Source: Podospora pseudoanserina
Lineage: Eukaryota; Ascomycota; Sordariomycetes; Sordariales; Podosporaceae
NCBI RefSeq assembly: GCF_035222485.1
Contig: NC_085925.1
Location: 372,001 to 436,000 of the forward strand
Direction of reading: 5' to 3'
DNA: 64,000 bases
Shown here: piece after piece, positions 43,313 through 56,900 of the stretch
Position numbering within the stretch: position 1 is the first letter of the stretch
How the letters are laid out: each line of letters starts with the position of its first letter
The notes under the pieces: generated by a model
Seen by the model: only the letters and a program-made list of their open reading frames with translations
The model's database searches: none
What the model was told of the DNA's origin: nothing
Position numbers and translations under genes: made by a program

Positions 43313-46300
43313 AAGGTTATACCCATTATTTATGTGTAGTTTAGGGCGTTGTGTCTTGTGGAGGTTGATAAGAGGTGTTCCCTGGGGGCGAGCAGCACCA
43401 CTGACTCGGGCTTGAGATTGGAAACAAGCTGGCAACCCTTGGGTTTGCGAGGAAGCCTGTGTTCGAAAGGTTGGTCCTGTGGGAAGCTTGAGCTTGGAGT
43501 TGAACTTGACCTATGAGCTTTTGGGATATGTTGTGACCATGTGCCTGAACATGTGCGAGCCTGAGGATATTCCCCCATGTAGGCAGTTTGAGCCAAGATG
43601 ATCTAGGTCAACCTAACAGCTTGCCACTCAAAATTTTGCCCAAGTTAAAGATGAGTTTATTCTCAAAACGTGAGCTTTGTCAGTCCCAGGCTCTGCCCAC
43701 TATGGCCTGGATCTGGCTCTATTAAAATGATTATAATACCAGAGAGGATGATTCTATCTTGTAGTTGTTTTAATGACTGGCCAAAGGACTGCAGTTTGGA
43801 ACTCTGTTTGTAACTGTACAAGCTATTGTACTATAGGCAGAATGCGTGAAAGACACAACTACCAATATATCCTCAAAGCCATACCTCTCTTCCTTCCATC
43901 AAGCTCCAGGCTTCGAAGTCTTGTCACCTCCTTTGGGTCTTTGTTCTCGAGCTTGACTATTTATCTTTTACTCGGGGAAGTATATGCATGTACTGCTTAG
44001 ATTTATATGGCTTGCAAAACCTATCATGACCTATGAGGCAGTTCCAGTTATATGTCGAATTTGGATTTCTATACGTTGAACCACGAGTTAAGCTCTGGGT
44101 ATTAGGGCATCTGAAGAGCATGGCTGTCTTGCCCAATGGTCTATTTGTGGATGAGGCATCTTAATACCTTAGGTGCAGTAGAAGTCATTTCAACGGCTAG
44201 CCGACACTCTCCCGCTACCCGGGCATCATAAACGACTGACCTTCCACTCAACTCTTTGCCTAATGACGAGAATACACCGTTGCTCACTAAGCCGTCACGA
44301 TCTCGTCACAAACGAAACACATCACCCTCTGTTCATTCCTCCTTATCACTCATGGTGTAGACCCTCTAGTCTCGCGATGCCATCACCAGTGTCTCCATAT
44401 TACCCACCGGCACTTCGCAGCGACATCGTGAGCCTTCCAAGTCCCGTGACAAACTAACAGGTGTCAAACCTACCAGTCAAATGTCACGGTCGCTTTCGCT
44501 TCTAACTCAGCAAGTTACTTCCTCCCTGAGTGATAAACTCGTTTTTCACACCCTCACCAGCCCATCCCGTTTCAACTCCTTCGGCACGAGCAGCCGAGAA
44601 CGGTACCCATGACAACCGGTACAAAGTGAAAGGAGCAAGGTGAACACAAAAGTCGGAGGGAACCAATCCTCTGAGTAATAACTCATCCAAGAAAAAAAGT
44701 TATCGTTGAGCATAACCTCCTGCTCACCGAAGGTGAGAGGAGAGGTCTGACCGTACACCACCACGAACCAGCCTTGTCAACCGACTGGCTGGTTGCTCAG
44801 GCAAACAGGGCTGTTGTTTGGAAAAATTTTCATTCCTTCCTGTTGGTTCTCACCTTCTAGCCCCGGGCGTGGTCGACCCGTCTGGGTGTTATCAGGCAGG
44901 GTATTATAGCTCCGGGGTTGACACCTCTTTGGGATGAATGACACCCGCCATCAACCACGCAGCCCCCAAAAAAATATAACGGTCAAACAAAGTCCCGACA
45001 GGCAGGGATCTTTTTTAGGTCTCTGTGGAGTTTTGCACGGGAAGACCGTGGTGGACACGCAGTGGGCTGCTGGTGGTGAGACGAAGGTGTGGAATTCCCT
45101 TGGAGAAAGCACGCTGGTACATTTTTAACAACTGCCTGTTCGGTAGACAAACCCGTGAGCGCCGAGCTGAAGTTTTACTTTTTTTTTTTTTGGCTGTTCT
45201 GGGGTTAATACGGAGAAAGAGTGTACAGAACGGGTTCACATCCCGAATCAAGCAGGCTGTTGTTGAAGAAATCAAGGGACAAAGACGGCCTGAGCTTTGG
45301 GATTGGGTAGGTATCATACCACCGGCGTCCCCCTATCTTTCTCTCTTGGGATCTGGGGTTCGGTGAGAAAGAAATATCGGCAGCATGGGGCTCTATTGGT
45401 TAGCGTCTTCCCACGCGTGTGGCATCGGAGACGTGTTCCCAGGGCAGGCAAGTCAAAAAAAGTCACCTGCTTGACAGTCCATCCGCCTAGATTAGCGAAA
45501 TATCATGTTCCATGAATGTGGGAGGAGCGGGAGAAAAAGAGGTTTCAAAGGCAAAGGGGCATGAGGAAGGTGACCGCTATGACGGTAAATCTACCTGTGC
45601 CTTGGACAGGATGATGAGGCCATAGAGTGAAGAAATAATGCAGGAGCGGCAGTGGTGGTTACGGGCGATGATGGGTGTGTGTCGTAAAAACATCGCTCTC
45701 GCTACCAGCTCGCCAACATGTCAGGGCCGGCCGGTGATGAACAGGACAAATATTCAAGCCCAAATTTCACGAGCCGTCTTTCCCCGTCGCATATCCCCCA
45801 GATTTCTTTTGAGTGGTTGCATTTGGATACGCATCACCCACATCGCATCGCATCCGCCTTGCATCTCGCATCGTGACCCCCAGGGTAATGATCCAGAGGC
45901 AACCATTGCTTCTTTCCCTTACCTCGTGCTTCAGAACGATGACTCTCCCTCCCACACCAAGCCTCAGGAAATACCGAGCATTTGGGCCATTGAGAGATGG
46001 TGGTATCAACGGGCGGGACGCGATTTCGCAGTGCAGATCGCGTTCACAGAGCAACTTGAAACGCGCCTCTCAAAACGTGGTTAGCTTCCATGCCGAGCAC
46101 ATGCCCAGCCGGCTGTTCGTCCCAGGAGTGACGATGACAGCAAACGGAGCAAGATAACGAAAAGGGAACAGAACCAGAGAAGGGGGGGGGGGAAAACCCC
46201 CAAAAAAAAACAAAAAAAACCGAAATTACCAAGAATGGCACAAGCGGAAAGCTTCCCCGGCCGGTCCCAAACAAATGATATCCCCGTTTGGACGGTTGGA

Positions 46301-49300
46301 AGTCAAAGTCATGATGATGACCGCCGCTCGATGCAACACAAGAGCCGACCAGGGGGAAGTGACTCTTGCTGCTAACCATTTTGTTGGAATTGTTGAATGG
46401 TTGCCCTGTAAGCCTGTGCGCGATCATTGGCGATGGTTGATTGAATGAAATGGCTTTGTTGATGGTGGTGATCCAGATGATCCCAGGACCCATGTCTGCA
46501 AGGCTCCTAAAATGCTTCCAGAAGAGTTCACTGGTGATGATAGGGGCGCGTGCGCTTTTTCCAAGTGCTTGCAGAAATTTGAGCGTCCGTGTCATTTCTT
46601 TGAGACCTGGTCCGGCCCGCGCATGCGCCATGAGGACCCGCCCGTCCGGATTGCTTCCCCGTTCCTGCATCGCATACGGGGTACACCACACCAACACGCC
46701 CAACACCGGGCAGCGGCCAGGTTCGCGGCCAGAGTGTGCACTGATATCACCAGGGCATGCAGACGCAGATGACAGCATCGCCCGAGAATACGGATAGCCC
46801 GCACCGTATCGTCTGCTCGCTCTTCCTTCTGTGTCATTGCGACGTGCAGAAAAACGATATGCGCAGTGGAGTTTGGCGACCCGGGTGACCCGGGCCCTGT
46901 GGCAGGCTTTGCAGAAATGGGCTTAGCCTCATCGCGGTTGATGTTCCGTTGGGTCTTCTGGAAATTTGGATCTGAGTGCTGGGCAACAGACAGCTCGACA
47001 GGCCACCTGCTCCGTTTTGTGCTGATGGGGCCATTGCTGCCTCGTAACGGAGGTCAATCCAGGGGTGCTGACAGATGGCCACAAAAACGGACCAGCTCTC
47101 GTCCAGTGCTGTTCTTCGCCAATCTTGAAATCGCAGCGAGATTGGGCTCATATGCGCCATCTGAAATGTGGGATCAACACTGTCTCAAAACCGTAGAGGC
47201 AGAGCTTCACTTGACACGTTCCGGCCGCAAATGGGTGCAGGCAGCAACCCTGGGCTGCTCGATGCAGACGAGAAACATTGAGCTGTCAACTTGACGATCC
47301 TTGGCTGGCGGAACACACGTTCGGCCGTCACATGATGAGGCACAAATGCAATGCCCAGCACCGTGAGTGGACGCCTGTGCGTGAATGGAAATCTTCCCTC
47401 AACCGCCAATCTTCCCATCACGCGCCTGCATGACGGTGCATGGTCGATCTGAGCCTTCTGTGTGGCCGCTTGTCCCGATGCGCCGCACCAGGTGTCCAAC
47501 ATAGCCAGAGCCAGCCCCGACTGATGAGTTGTACATATGTATGTCGCTGCTGAAGAAGGACAATATTCCAAAAAAAGAAAAAAAAAAAGAAAAAGGAAAA
47601 AAAAGGACTTGTCATATGCAGCAACAGCAGCAAGCTAAAGACGGGACCGACCGAGTGGGAGTTGGAGGAGTTGCTGCAGCTCCCTCTCTGCCCTGCGTGG
47701 TGTTCTGGGGTCTGCTGGTGAGCTAATGCAGGAACAGAACCAGACCCCTGGATAAACTCCGTCCTGTCGGCCGCTCACGCGTGGCAACAGCTTCCTGCAA
47801 GGTACCGTATCAGCAACGGAGGCACCCGAGACTCAGGCGGGAGAAAAGTACCCAATACTTTGATCCCATCGTCTCACCAGAAAGGGGGCGGGCGGGGGCC
47901 AAAACCTCAAACCGCATCATGGGTGCCTTGCCAAGAACCCTCCACCTGCCTCAGCTCACCACTTTCTTCTCCGACAAGACCTGGCCACAGGAGTGCCTGC
48001 CGATGGGGTCCACAACACGTGTGAGCTTGCCCTGCGCCTTGCCATGGTATGTTTCCTTCGTCTGGGTCGCCTCTGATAAGTTCGGTATCGACGAAGGCGT
48101 ACCCCTTTGTTGAGGGGGGGTGCATGATGACAAGGCTGCCCAAACACCTGGTTCGCATTGCTGATTGGAATGGGGCAAAACGGTCGACATGGCATCGGGC
48201 AGCCAAACTGCCGCGTCATCCTGCAGTAAGGTAGGTGACAGTTACCTATCATTCGGCGAAAATGGCAGTAGCGTAGGTAGAAATCCCCAAGGCTGATGGT
48301 CTTACAACTTCCCATGTCGATTGTAGAGTGAGTGAAAAAAAATCGTCTTGTATCGTTCATACCCACCCGGGACACCGTGACATGGCATCAGGCTGTGAAT
48401 CGAGTTGCGGGTTCAAGAACGCGGGGAGGCGAGGTCGGTACATAATTCGAGCCTCGCACGGCAGCAACTATTTCCAGCAGACTGCACCGTGTCCCCAGAA
48501 ATAGTGATGGGTGGTGAATAATTGCAGAAAATACGACGGCTGGCGACACAATGTGCTCCCTTGCCCTTGCATCGAGTGTGAGGGACAGGATGTATCTCCG
48601 CAGGGTTCACCTCGGTGTGTGCCCGTTCGTGTTTGATTGCAACATCTCATATCCATTACGCTGGATGACAGCGAGCCGAGACCACCTCGTCGTGGTGAAA
48701 AGTGAACAACGAAGCTGGCTTCTGTTTCATAACCTGCGGAGGAGGCCCCCACCTCGGCCCTCGGCGCTCTCGTGGCAGAAACGTGGGCCGGCTGGCGCTG
48801 GGGCTCCCAGAACGGGAGGTGAGATTGGCAGCGGTGGAAGGCTTCCAGAAGGTTTCTGCTGCAGGAGATGGCTGGTGGAAGCGGCCGGCACTGCTGGGCC
48901 AAGACAGATCGATCAGTTGGGTCGATCCTCGGCTTTCCCTTTCCCAGCAGGCACCGTTGGATGGCCCGTTTTCTCCCACGCTGCAACCTGGAATGCTGGG
49001 CACAACTACTGCGCTGAAATATATGGGATGCCAAACCGTCCTGCATGCATCGGAGCATAGTTTGTGCGTCCCCGAGTAAGCCACTATGCTGCCGACAGAC
49101 CTGGCCCGAGACTTTGTTAGTGGTGTCCAACTTTGTCCAACTCTGTCCCACCCATCTTAGACTCCATGATGATGACGCCTCGCTTCATTGCTTTTGTGCT
49201 CACCTGATCTGCTGTCTCGGCCAGCCGTGTCGAGGACTCGGAGTGAATCCAATATATATATCAGTTGAGTCTATCCATCCCGCACACGGACAGGCGGACG

Positions 49301-52300
49301 GGCGTTTCGTGGGTCGAGGTCGTGATACTCGATGGTTCCGACTAATTTGGTTGTGCTCCTCGCCGTCCGTCGTTGCACAGCAGACGAAAGCTACGTGCCC
49401 GCTGATATCTGCCCGAGAACAGGTTGGACAAGATATTCAGCTGCCCTCGTCCTTGCTGCTTGTTTGGACGCCTCAAGTTCCCGTGTTCCGGCGGAGAGAA
49501 AAATAGGGGACAATAACACGCGCTGAGCACGGGGGAAAAGGCCACCCGCCTCCCGGGCGATGCTGTTGTGCAAGTAAGTAGAGTAGGTAACCTCCGCAAC
49601 TGCGTGCGTAGAGGATGTGGGTGGTACTTTGATGGTCTAAGACAAAAATCAGATACATCAATTTTGCAAATATTTACCAAGTCTCCATTCTACGCAGTGA
49701 AGCATCCGACATGCTGTAACGGCGCGCGCGCTGTCGAGAGAGCACCGGATATGCGACCCAGTTCCTTCTTTTGTGGTCTTGCATGCGATGGGGCGGTGGA
49801 TTGGGCATCACCGCATCGTTTTGGACGCTTGATCTGTCCTCGGTGTTTCTTCCGGCTCCTCACCTTGGGGCATAGGGCCAGCATCGTGAGCGCATGCCGG
49901 CTGTCTTTCTTCTTTAGCTCACCGCTCAATCACCGGCAGTTGGCGTACTTCATGTGTTGAAACCCTCTTGCGCGCCCATCGCCAGCCGTTGGTGGTGTCT
50001 GACGCAAAATTCAAAACTCGAGGCGAGAGGGACATCAGTGAAAAGTATTTCCGCATGGCGAGTCGTTTTGACTACGATGGAAGACAACCCCGTGGCCGGG
50101 TAGCACACCGTGAGGAAGGAAACGGAGGCTGTTCCGGTGTTACATTCCCATAGCCCCTCCACCTAGCCCCGCCCCCATCTGTACATACCAACAATACCTG
50201 ACAGATACAGCACCCAGCGCCGTAAAACTACAGCGGACCGCACCGAAAAATGCTTGTGCTTAGAAACACTCAACGGCCGTGGCTGACGACCAGATGGCAT
50301 GGCTGCCTTGAGCTCTAAGCCCTGAGCTGAGTCATCAGCCTTCGTGCGTGAAGTGCGTGTTGTAGTAGGTAAGGTATGTGCTGCATCATATCCGGGGCAG
50401 GTATCGGTCTTGCATGCCATCTTCCGATCTTTTTGACCTTGGCTCGGATCCGGCCCTGGGGCAGACGGCGTTGAAGAAGCAGCGGAGTGGAGAGATGCCC
50501 CTAAAGTTCAACCGACTGGGCAGCAACCAGCAGCGGATGCAGCAGCATGCGAGGCCACCTAGACAGCTTGCCTATCATCCACGCAAGGCTCTCCATCAAG
50601 ACGTTCCCGATAGCACTGGACAGAGGGCCTGCCCCGGACTCATGGCATGCAGGCGACTGGTCTCGACTCGCAGACAAGGTGAGCTGTTCGTGCCATGCAC
50701 GATGATGGCAGCATACCCCGCGACGTTGGGCGTCTTTCCCATCTGGGGCTCTTAGCTGGGGACAGCTACATCAAACTCAGTTCCTGCTGCTTTGCGTCTG
50801 TCGGCCGAATGGTGATGGTCGAGGACTCGAGCTACCCGGGCCTACCGATCTGCTTGGTCGATAGGCCAAGAATGCCATGTACAACGGCAGACGTGGACCC
50901 CCAGTTAGCCAACACTATGGGCTGTGAGCAGCTTCGCTATCAGGTGTGGGCCTAATAATAGGAGTATATATCTGATGCAGTGCCACGACGACCAGCAGGT
51001 GGGAAAAGAGCCTATTATGCGGTGCACAGATGCATGGATGGATCTTCCGGGGGATGTGTCTCGAGTATCACGGTACCTCACTGGTTCCGAGATGGGAGCG
51101 CACCCGACTTGTTTTGCGCGCCATGCTTTTCGGCGATCCACCCGTGGACCTCCTCTCAGGTGGTGTGTAGTGTGGTGTGGTATGGTGTGTGGTCTATGAA
51201 GCTTTGCTGGCGCTTATCTCGATGCGGGCTTTGTGGAGCAGCGAGTTGGAGATTTGGAGGGTCCAGTCTACTCCGTAGAAGTGCCGTTGGAGAGAGATGG
51301 GGGGAGATGTGGGCAAACGAATCGAGGCCTTTTTGGAGACATGCTGTTCCTGTTTGGAGGATGTTGTCTGGGCTGTGAGAATGTGATTGTGATGACATGA
51401 CAGACCGTGGTCAAAGCAAACGGACGGCGCAATCCAAGACACACAAAAAGTTAAAAAAAAAAAAAAAAATATGAAAAAAAATAAGGCAGGTGTGAATCTG
51501 ATTGCTCAAAGGGCGCAAAGAAAGCAACAACACAAAAAAAGTTTTTTCTCTCCGTTTGAAATTGCACGGAGACATTTGCAACACCTGGAACGGAAGTCGC
51601 AGCCCGTTGTTGCCAGCCATTGTTTCTCTCTACCAACTAAAGCTCCCACGCTCCTTCCTATCCTCCCGTCCAACATATGTCATCCATCCCGTCCATCCAG
51701 GGCAGGTACAACTCGGTCGGAATCAGCTTTGCAGGCACTGCCTCGGGGTTTCGTACGCAGCGCACCCGACCACCCGACGTTCCATGCCTAGGTAGCTACA
51801 CTAAGGTACTCTCTGCATGGATTTAGAGCGACAACAACCAAGGAAGGGACTAAGTATTGCACATTTGTCCAGAAGTACGGGTATAGCTCGTGGTTATGGG
51901 GCCGACTACAATGCGGATTGGGAACGCATGTGGCTTGTGTATCCTCAATCTCACTCGGGCCATCGACACTCGTTTCCCCTTTCATCGCATTTCTATCTTG
52001 ATGGGGGCAGCTGTGTGGACGTGCACCCGCCTGCAAATGCAACTGCACCTCCTGCTGGTCTGGTTCCTGGATTGCAGCGCTGTCCCAGCTTGTCGTTTGC
52101 CCGTTGCTTGTGCTGATCTGTGCCCTACCTAGGTAGATCCGGGCCGAGAATATTACAAAAACTGACAAGTTGCGACTACAAACAAGACGATGATGTCTTG
52201 TCATCGTCGCTGTGGTTGGCGTCTGGAGAAATGGCTCGACGCTATGCTCTGATGGTCACCTTGGTGCCCACAGTGTCGCACACTCACAGGATGCCGTTTT

Positions 52301-52527
52301 CCCAGCTGCCAGCGGTACATGGTACGTGTGTCCTCACGCTGAGCTCTCACGCTCTCGAGCTGCTGTGGGCCCAAACCACGATACCCCTGGCCTCAGGGAA
52401 ATCCGCCGAGCCTGTCCGCTGGGATTCTGAGATGGTACATCCCGGTCCCAAAAAGGGGGACAACGGTGTCAGTTCTGGAACGGTGACTCTCCACGCACGT
52501 TGCTTTGGGTCGAAACGGAGCTGCCCA

Positions 52528-52559
52528 GGGGTAGCAGGGATAGCAGGGGTAGCAGGGAT
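52528..52559. repeat. 9-nt minisatellite, 3.5 units
   Basis: Tandem units of GGGRTAGCA, three full and one partial, in the desert about 160 bp upstream of the candidate small gene's TATA-like box. Confidence 0.8.
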
Positions 52560-52720
52560 GGGTACATTGGCTACAAGGTCACTCGGTACCTTTGAGGTGT
52601 CAGGGAGGGAGGTGTGCAATTCAACGCCAACGCCAGGCCCGGGGGGAGCAAGGGCAGGGCACCCAGGGAAAAATAGGCTGCTCTCATCATTCCCTTGTGT
52701 CCCAGCGATCCCATCCTCAT

Positions 52721-52727
52721 TATAAGA
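52721..52727 (+). promoter_or_regulatory. TATA-like box of the candidate small gene
   Basis: TATAAGA preceded by CAT and followed within 30-60 bp by a C-rich, leader-like sequence (CATCATCACACACCTCACCC). It stands about 400 bp upstream of the 5'UTR intron. Assignment rests on position only. Confidence 0.4.
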
Positions 52728-53131
52728 CCAAAGGGCCCCCCTTCCCCATTCCGAACATTTTCTTGGATTCCCATCATCACACACCTCACCCTCTTCCTTC
52801 TGGCACAGGCTCCTTGTTGTTCCTGCCCCTGACTCCGGTCTCTTGTTACCACTGCATCACCGACAGCCTCGACTTAATAATACAACTTCACATCCTTCGA
52901 CTGGCCGACTTGAGAAACTAAGTAATTCGAGGAACCACAGAGAAAGAACACGACGAGCTTGCCTCTGGACTGTTACATACTGCGCCTCGCTCGGAAAACC
53001 AACCGCGACAGCCGACAGCACCATACATAAACCGCCATCAGCATCCCCTGACCTGACTGGACAACGCTCCCTTGCATCATCATCGCTTCAACCGCTTCAC
53101 CAGTCCTTCGCCTGTCGAGGACTTCTACACT

Positions 53132-53278
53132 GTGAGTCACTTGCCTCTTTTCAGGAAATTAAATTTTCCCATGGGTTGCGACGCTTGGCCGTGCAACGCC
53201 ATTTTCCCTTGGTCTATATATATCGCCTGCGGTGCCGCACAGAAGGAAACGACATGTGCTAACATGGCGCCGTGTCAG
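53132..53278 (+). other. Predicted 5'UTR intron of the candidate small gene
   Basis: GTGAGT donor, a TGCTAACA branch point 14-20 nt before the acceptor, and GTGTCAG acceptor: all three match fungal consensus well. The intron is 147 nt and ends 36 nt before the ATG at 53315. Confidence 0.5.
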
Positions 53279-53314
53279 CTTCGAGTCCATTTTCGCTTCA
53301 CACACACATTCACA

Positions 53315-53528
53315 ATGATTGTCAGAGAGTCAGAACCCCACGCCAACTTCGGCCGCGGTGCCTATGACACCACCGGAGTGCCAAAGCCGCCTCCTCCCAA
53401 GCCCCGGTAAAGACCTCTCATATCGACTGGGAGATCAGCTGCAACCAATCGATTTTCCATGCAGATGCAGAGGCGGCACCCATCTCTCGAATCACCACCC
53501 ACATCCATTCCATTTCGATCCATCCTGA
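53315..53528 (+). CDS. Candidate very small spliced gene of unknown function
   Basis: The ATG follows a leader-like CACACACACATTCACA. Exon 1 codes a polar start and then ANFGRGAYDTTGVPKPPPPK; without splicing it stops at 53410 after 31 residues. A donor GTAAAG at 53407 and acceptor CAG at 53464 (or the tandem one at 53470) would extend it to TGA at 53528, about 51 residues, ending in a His-rich segment (NHHPHPFHFDPS). Support comes from the TATA-like box, the strong 5'UTR intron and the biased composition; no family is recognised. It may instead be a leader ORF of a longer non-coding or missed transcript. Confidence 0.35.
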
Positions 53529-53910
53529 GGAGGAGCGACATTTTTTATCCCACGATATCGACTTTAATCGCGTCTGTACCACAACTTTTACCACCTTTCC
53601 CACCCCTTACTCTTTACCTAATCGGCGGTCTCGCATTCCTCTACGTCACTTTTTAATTACCATTCCTTATACATGATACATTTATCGGCTCGGTGCCACT
53701 TGCTTCCCAGCAGCAAGTAAGGGAAGAGAAAAACGGGAGGCTTTCATTCCGGATCTTTTTGTTTCTTGTCGGCTGCGCGGCGTTCAGATATATAGATGGT
53801 TCGGCTTATTGATTTTTACGGGCGGTTTCCTCACTCACCACTCATAATCGACACCGATCCGCCCTAATATGCCATCACGGGCACATCAACGGTTCTGCGG
53901 TCGCATTTCT

Positions 53911-53916
<6 letters not shown>

Positions 53917-53942
<26 letters not shown>
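53917..53942 (+). repeat. Poly-T tract of 26 nt
   Basis: An uninterrupted T run inside a longer T/C-rich stretch that continues to about 53,970. No element body is seen beside it. Confidence 0.9.
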
Positions 53943-56900
53943 CTCCTTTTTTCCCTTTTTTTCTTTTTCCTGGGGAGTCACGGTATGGGAAATCGGGATA
54001 AGCAGGCACAAGAGGTGCTTGCGGCAAGAGTTTAAAGGGTCAAGGATTTTTTGGCTGGTTTTTGGGATGGGAATAAGGAACGGCCGGAAAAAAACTGATT
54101 CGCATATAGACTCTTTGCATTTGTTTTTTTTTATCTGTATTTTTTTCTTTTCTTTCGACGTCTTTGTCTTCCTCACGGGGACAAGCGTCTACACTCGACG
54201 ACACACATTTCCTTTTACTCTGTCATCACTACCTGTACACAAGCGGAGGAGTTTTACTTTTTTTCAACTTCGGCCACGAAGGGTTCTGGGCTGGGTCCGG
54301 TTCGCAAAGATACCCCCCATGGTTTTTTTCCTTTTTATTTACTTTAGACATGTATATTACACGATGGCTTCACAGCCAGCCCAGCTCTGACCGACTGGGC
54401 ACCAGGATCTGAGAAAATAATACGGATTCAACCTCTTACTTTTTGGCTCCTATCATGGCAATGTGAAACAAGCAGGCGGGGGTTAGCTGAGAAGAAGCAT
54501 CGCGTGGCGGTAGTCGTCATGATTGAGCAACCACAACAACACCTCCGAGGAAACAGGAGAGTCATTTCCACTCATTCCCCCTTTGGCTGTGTTACCTGCT
54601 CAACCGGGCAATTAACACGTCGATGACAACAACCTCCATCACCCAGATCGCACCCCCACTCCTCCTCAAGCCAGCTACTCAGCCCTACACAGCTTTTCTC
54701 ACACCGAACGACGCAGAATTCTGAAACGTTCTCCCCCCCCCCCACTGGGCCGCCGGGAGTCCCGTGGGGTGCCCGCGGGGTGTGATGTGGGCTGGCGGGA
54801 TTACTCGGGTGTACTGCGTATATGTAGTATTAAATCCGGAATCGAACCTCGTCGACATTCTGACTGATAACAGAGACTATATCCTCAGGCACACTCCGTC
54901 CTGTGTAAAGGAGGCAATGCAGGTTCTTTGTGCATCGCGCGGGGAGTCATACCGAGCAGGTAGGTAAGGTAGGTATGAATAGAACCACTACACAAACTCT
55001 GGAAACCAATGAACAAACTAACCCGTCCGTTCCACACCTCTCCGAGAACCGAGAGCGGTCCCGGCCCAACCACCGCGCACACCCGACCCGACTGCTCGGA
55101 CTCACCGTTGAACATCACTCTCGCAAATGCCGACGTCATAATATGTGTTCCCTCGCTCAGGTACCAACGGTCTTCTTGTTTTTGCTGCTGCATGAATACA
55201 AAGCCAGTAGTCTAAAAATGTTTCGGGCCGGGCAACAGGATTGGATCGGTCGTAAAATGGCCCGAAACGAACTTTTGGGTGTTTTTTTTTGGGGGGGCGG
55301 GGTGGGGGGGGGAGGACGGTTTCTTACTGTGCTGCTTGCTGCTGCTGACCGGTAACAAAGTCCGAAGCTTCCGAATGGACCATAATCTCTGTACGTAGGT
55401 AAGTAGGTTTCGTCCCAGCAGGGTGGCTCGGTAGGTGCATCAGGAATACGTAAGGTTTAGTGTAGGCAAGGCAAGGCAAGGTACGTTACATCTGCATGTA
55501 ATGTATGTCCCATCACCCATTTTTATTTGGCTTGTTTCTCATGCATGGTGACCAACAAACAGTAGTGTGTACATTTACCGTAGCTTAAAAGGGAACTTTA
55601 CTGCGTGATGGATGGACACACACATACACACACATACCGTACAGATGATGACAAAAAGCCTCTAGTGTGTGTGATTGTACGGCAAAGCAAACCCCCAGAT
55701 TAAGTGTAATGGTGGGCAGTAGAATGTTCTATGGAGGATGAGAAATGCAAGCCCACTGCCGGTGGGGAGAAAGAAGAGTGGGTTGTGCTACACTTGGTGG
55801 GAACATACTATGGGAATATGTATTGACGGCACAGCACAGTCAGAAAGACAGGTATTGGGTTGCTTTCTAGTGAGAAGATGGTGGGTTACACACCAGGCAG
55901 GCTTCTACCGCTGCCCCCTTCGGCCACGGGACCATAAAAATCCCAAACCACGTTTCCCATGTTGCTGTGTCGGTTGGGGACTTTGTCTATGGGTGGTTGT
56001 AGTGCAGAAGCAGAGTTGGTGTACCAAGTGTGGATGATATCAATGGGCACAAGCATACAATAATAAGGGGTAGGTGAGAAATGAAGATGACGGCATATGT
56101 CTGTCGAGTTTCTCATGTTCTCTCTTGCAGGCTGACCCTGCGTCTTGCGTGGAGTCCATATCCGCAGCTGTTGGAGATGGATCGGAGAAGGTTGCGAATT
56201 GCAGGGGTGAAAACGGACAATGTCCAGTTTCGGACCCGGGATTGCGGACCTGGGACGGCCTCGTGCAGTCTCCTTTGCTGCACGATGCACCGGGAAAGGC
56301 CGCCGGGGGTGGGGTGCTCCAAGATGCTGGGTTTTAGAGAGAGAGAACTGCCCCCCACTTGCCTCTCTCTTTCATGGACACAGACAGCTCATGCAAAGAA
56401 ATGAAAGCCAATCACTGATAGCATGCCGTCTGGAAAATGCTCGCTTGTGGTTGACGTCTTTAGCTTGAGAACTTTATTTTGTTGGAATTTGTGGCGTCTG
56501 GGGGTTGCTTTTGATGCTGAGTGAGGCACTTGAGGGAAACATTTGGGTGGGGTTGTCCAATTTGTGGCTTGCAATTCGAGGGATGATCCACTTCTGGCAG
56601 CCCGTGGACACTGGCATGCTCCCGGCAACTTCTCCCACCAATCTCCTGGAATGACCCACTCGTGACAACCTTCATATATTCAATTTGAACAGGCACGTGT
56701 ATGCTGTCATCCAATGAGTTGGGAATCTCTGTCTGCAGATGAGTCGGTTGTATATTTAAAACTCTCGGTTCTTTTTCCTTCACTACGGCACCGCCACAAC
56801 ACGGCTCCGAGCTAGCGCCGGATCGTATTGTTACACTATGTCTTCCATCATCGCCTATGCGCTGGTGGTCGACTACGCCGCCATGTGCGCAGCAGTCGAT

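Noticed and set aside
46044-46778. 244-codon minus-strand open frame in the desert
   Set aside because: Composition is irregular, it contains a homopolymer-coded FFVFFWGFSPPPF stretch and there is no leader, intron or family motif; likely a chance frame in GC-normal DNA.
48468-49151. 227-codon minus-strand open frame
   Set aside because: Overlaps several equally long frames on both strands, is rich in Cys/His/Arg without spacing pattern, and shows no family motif.
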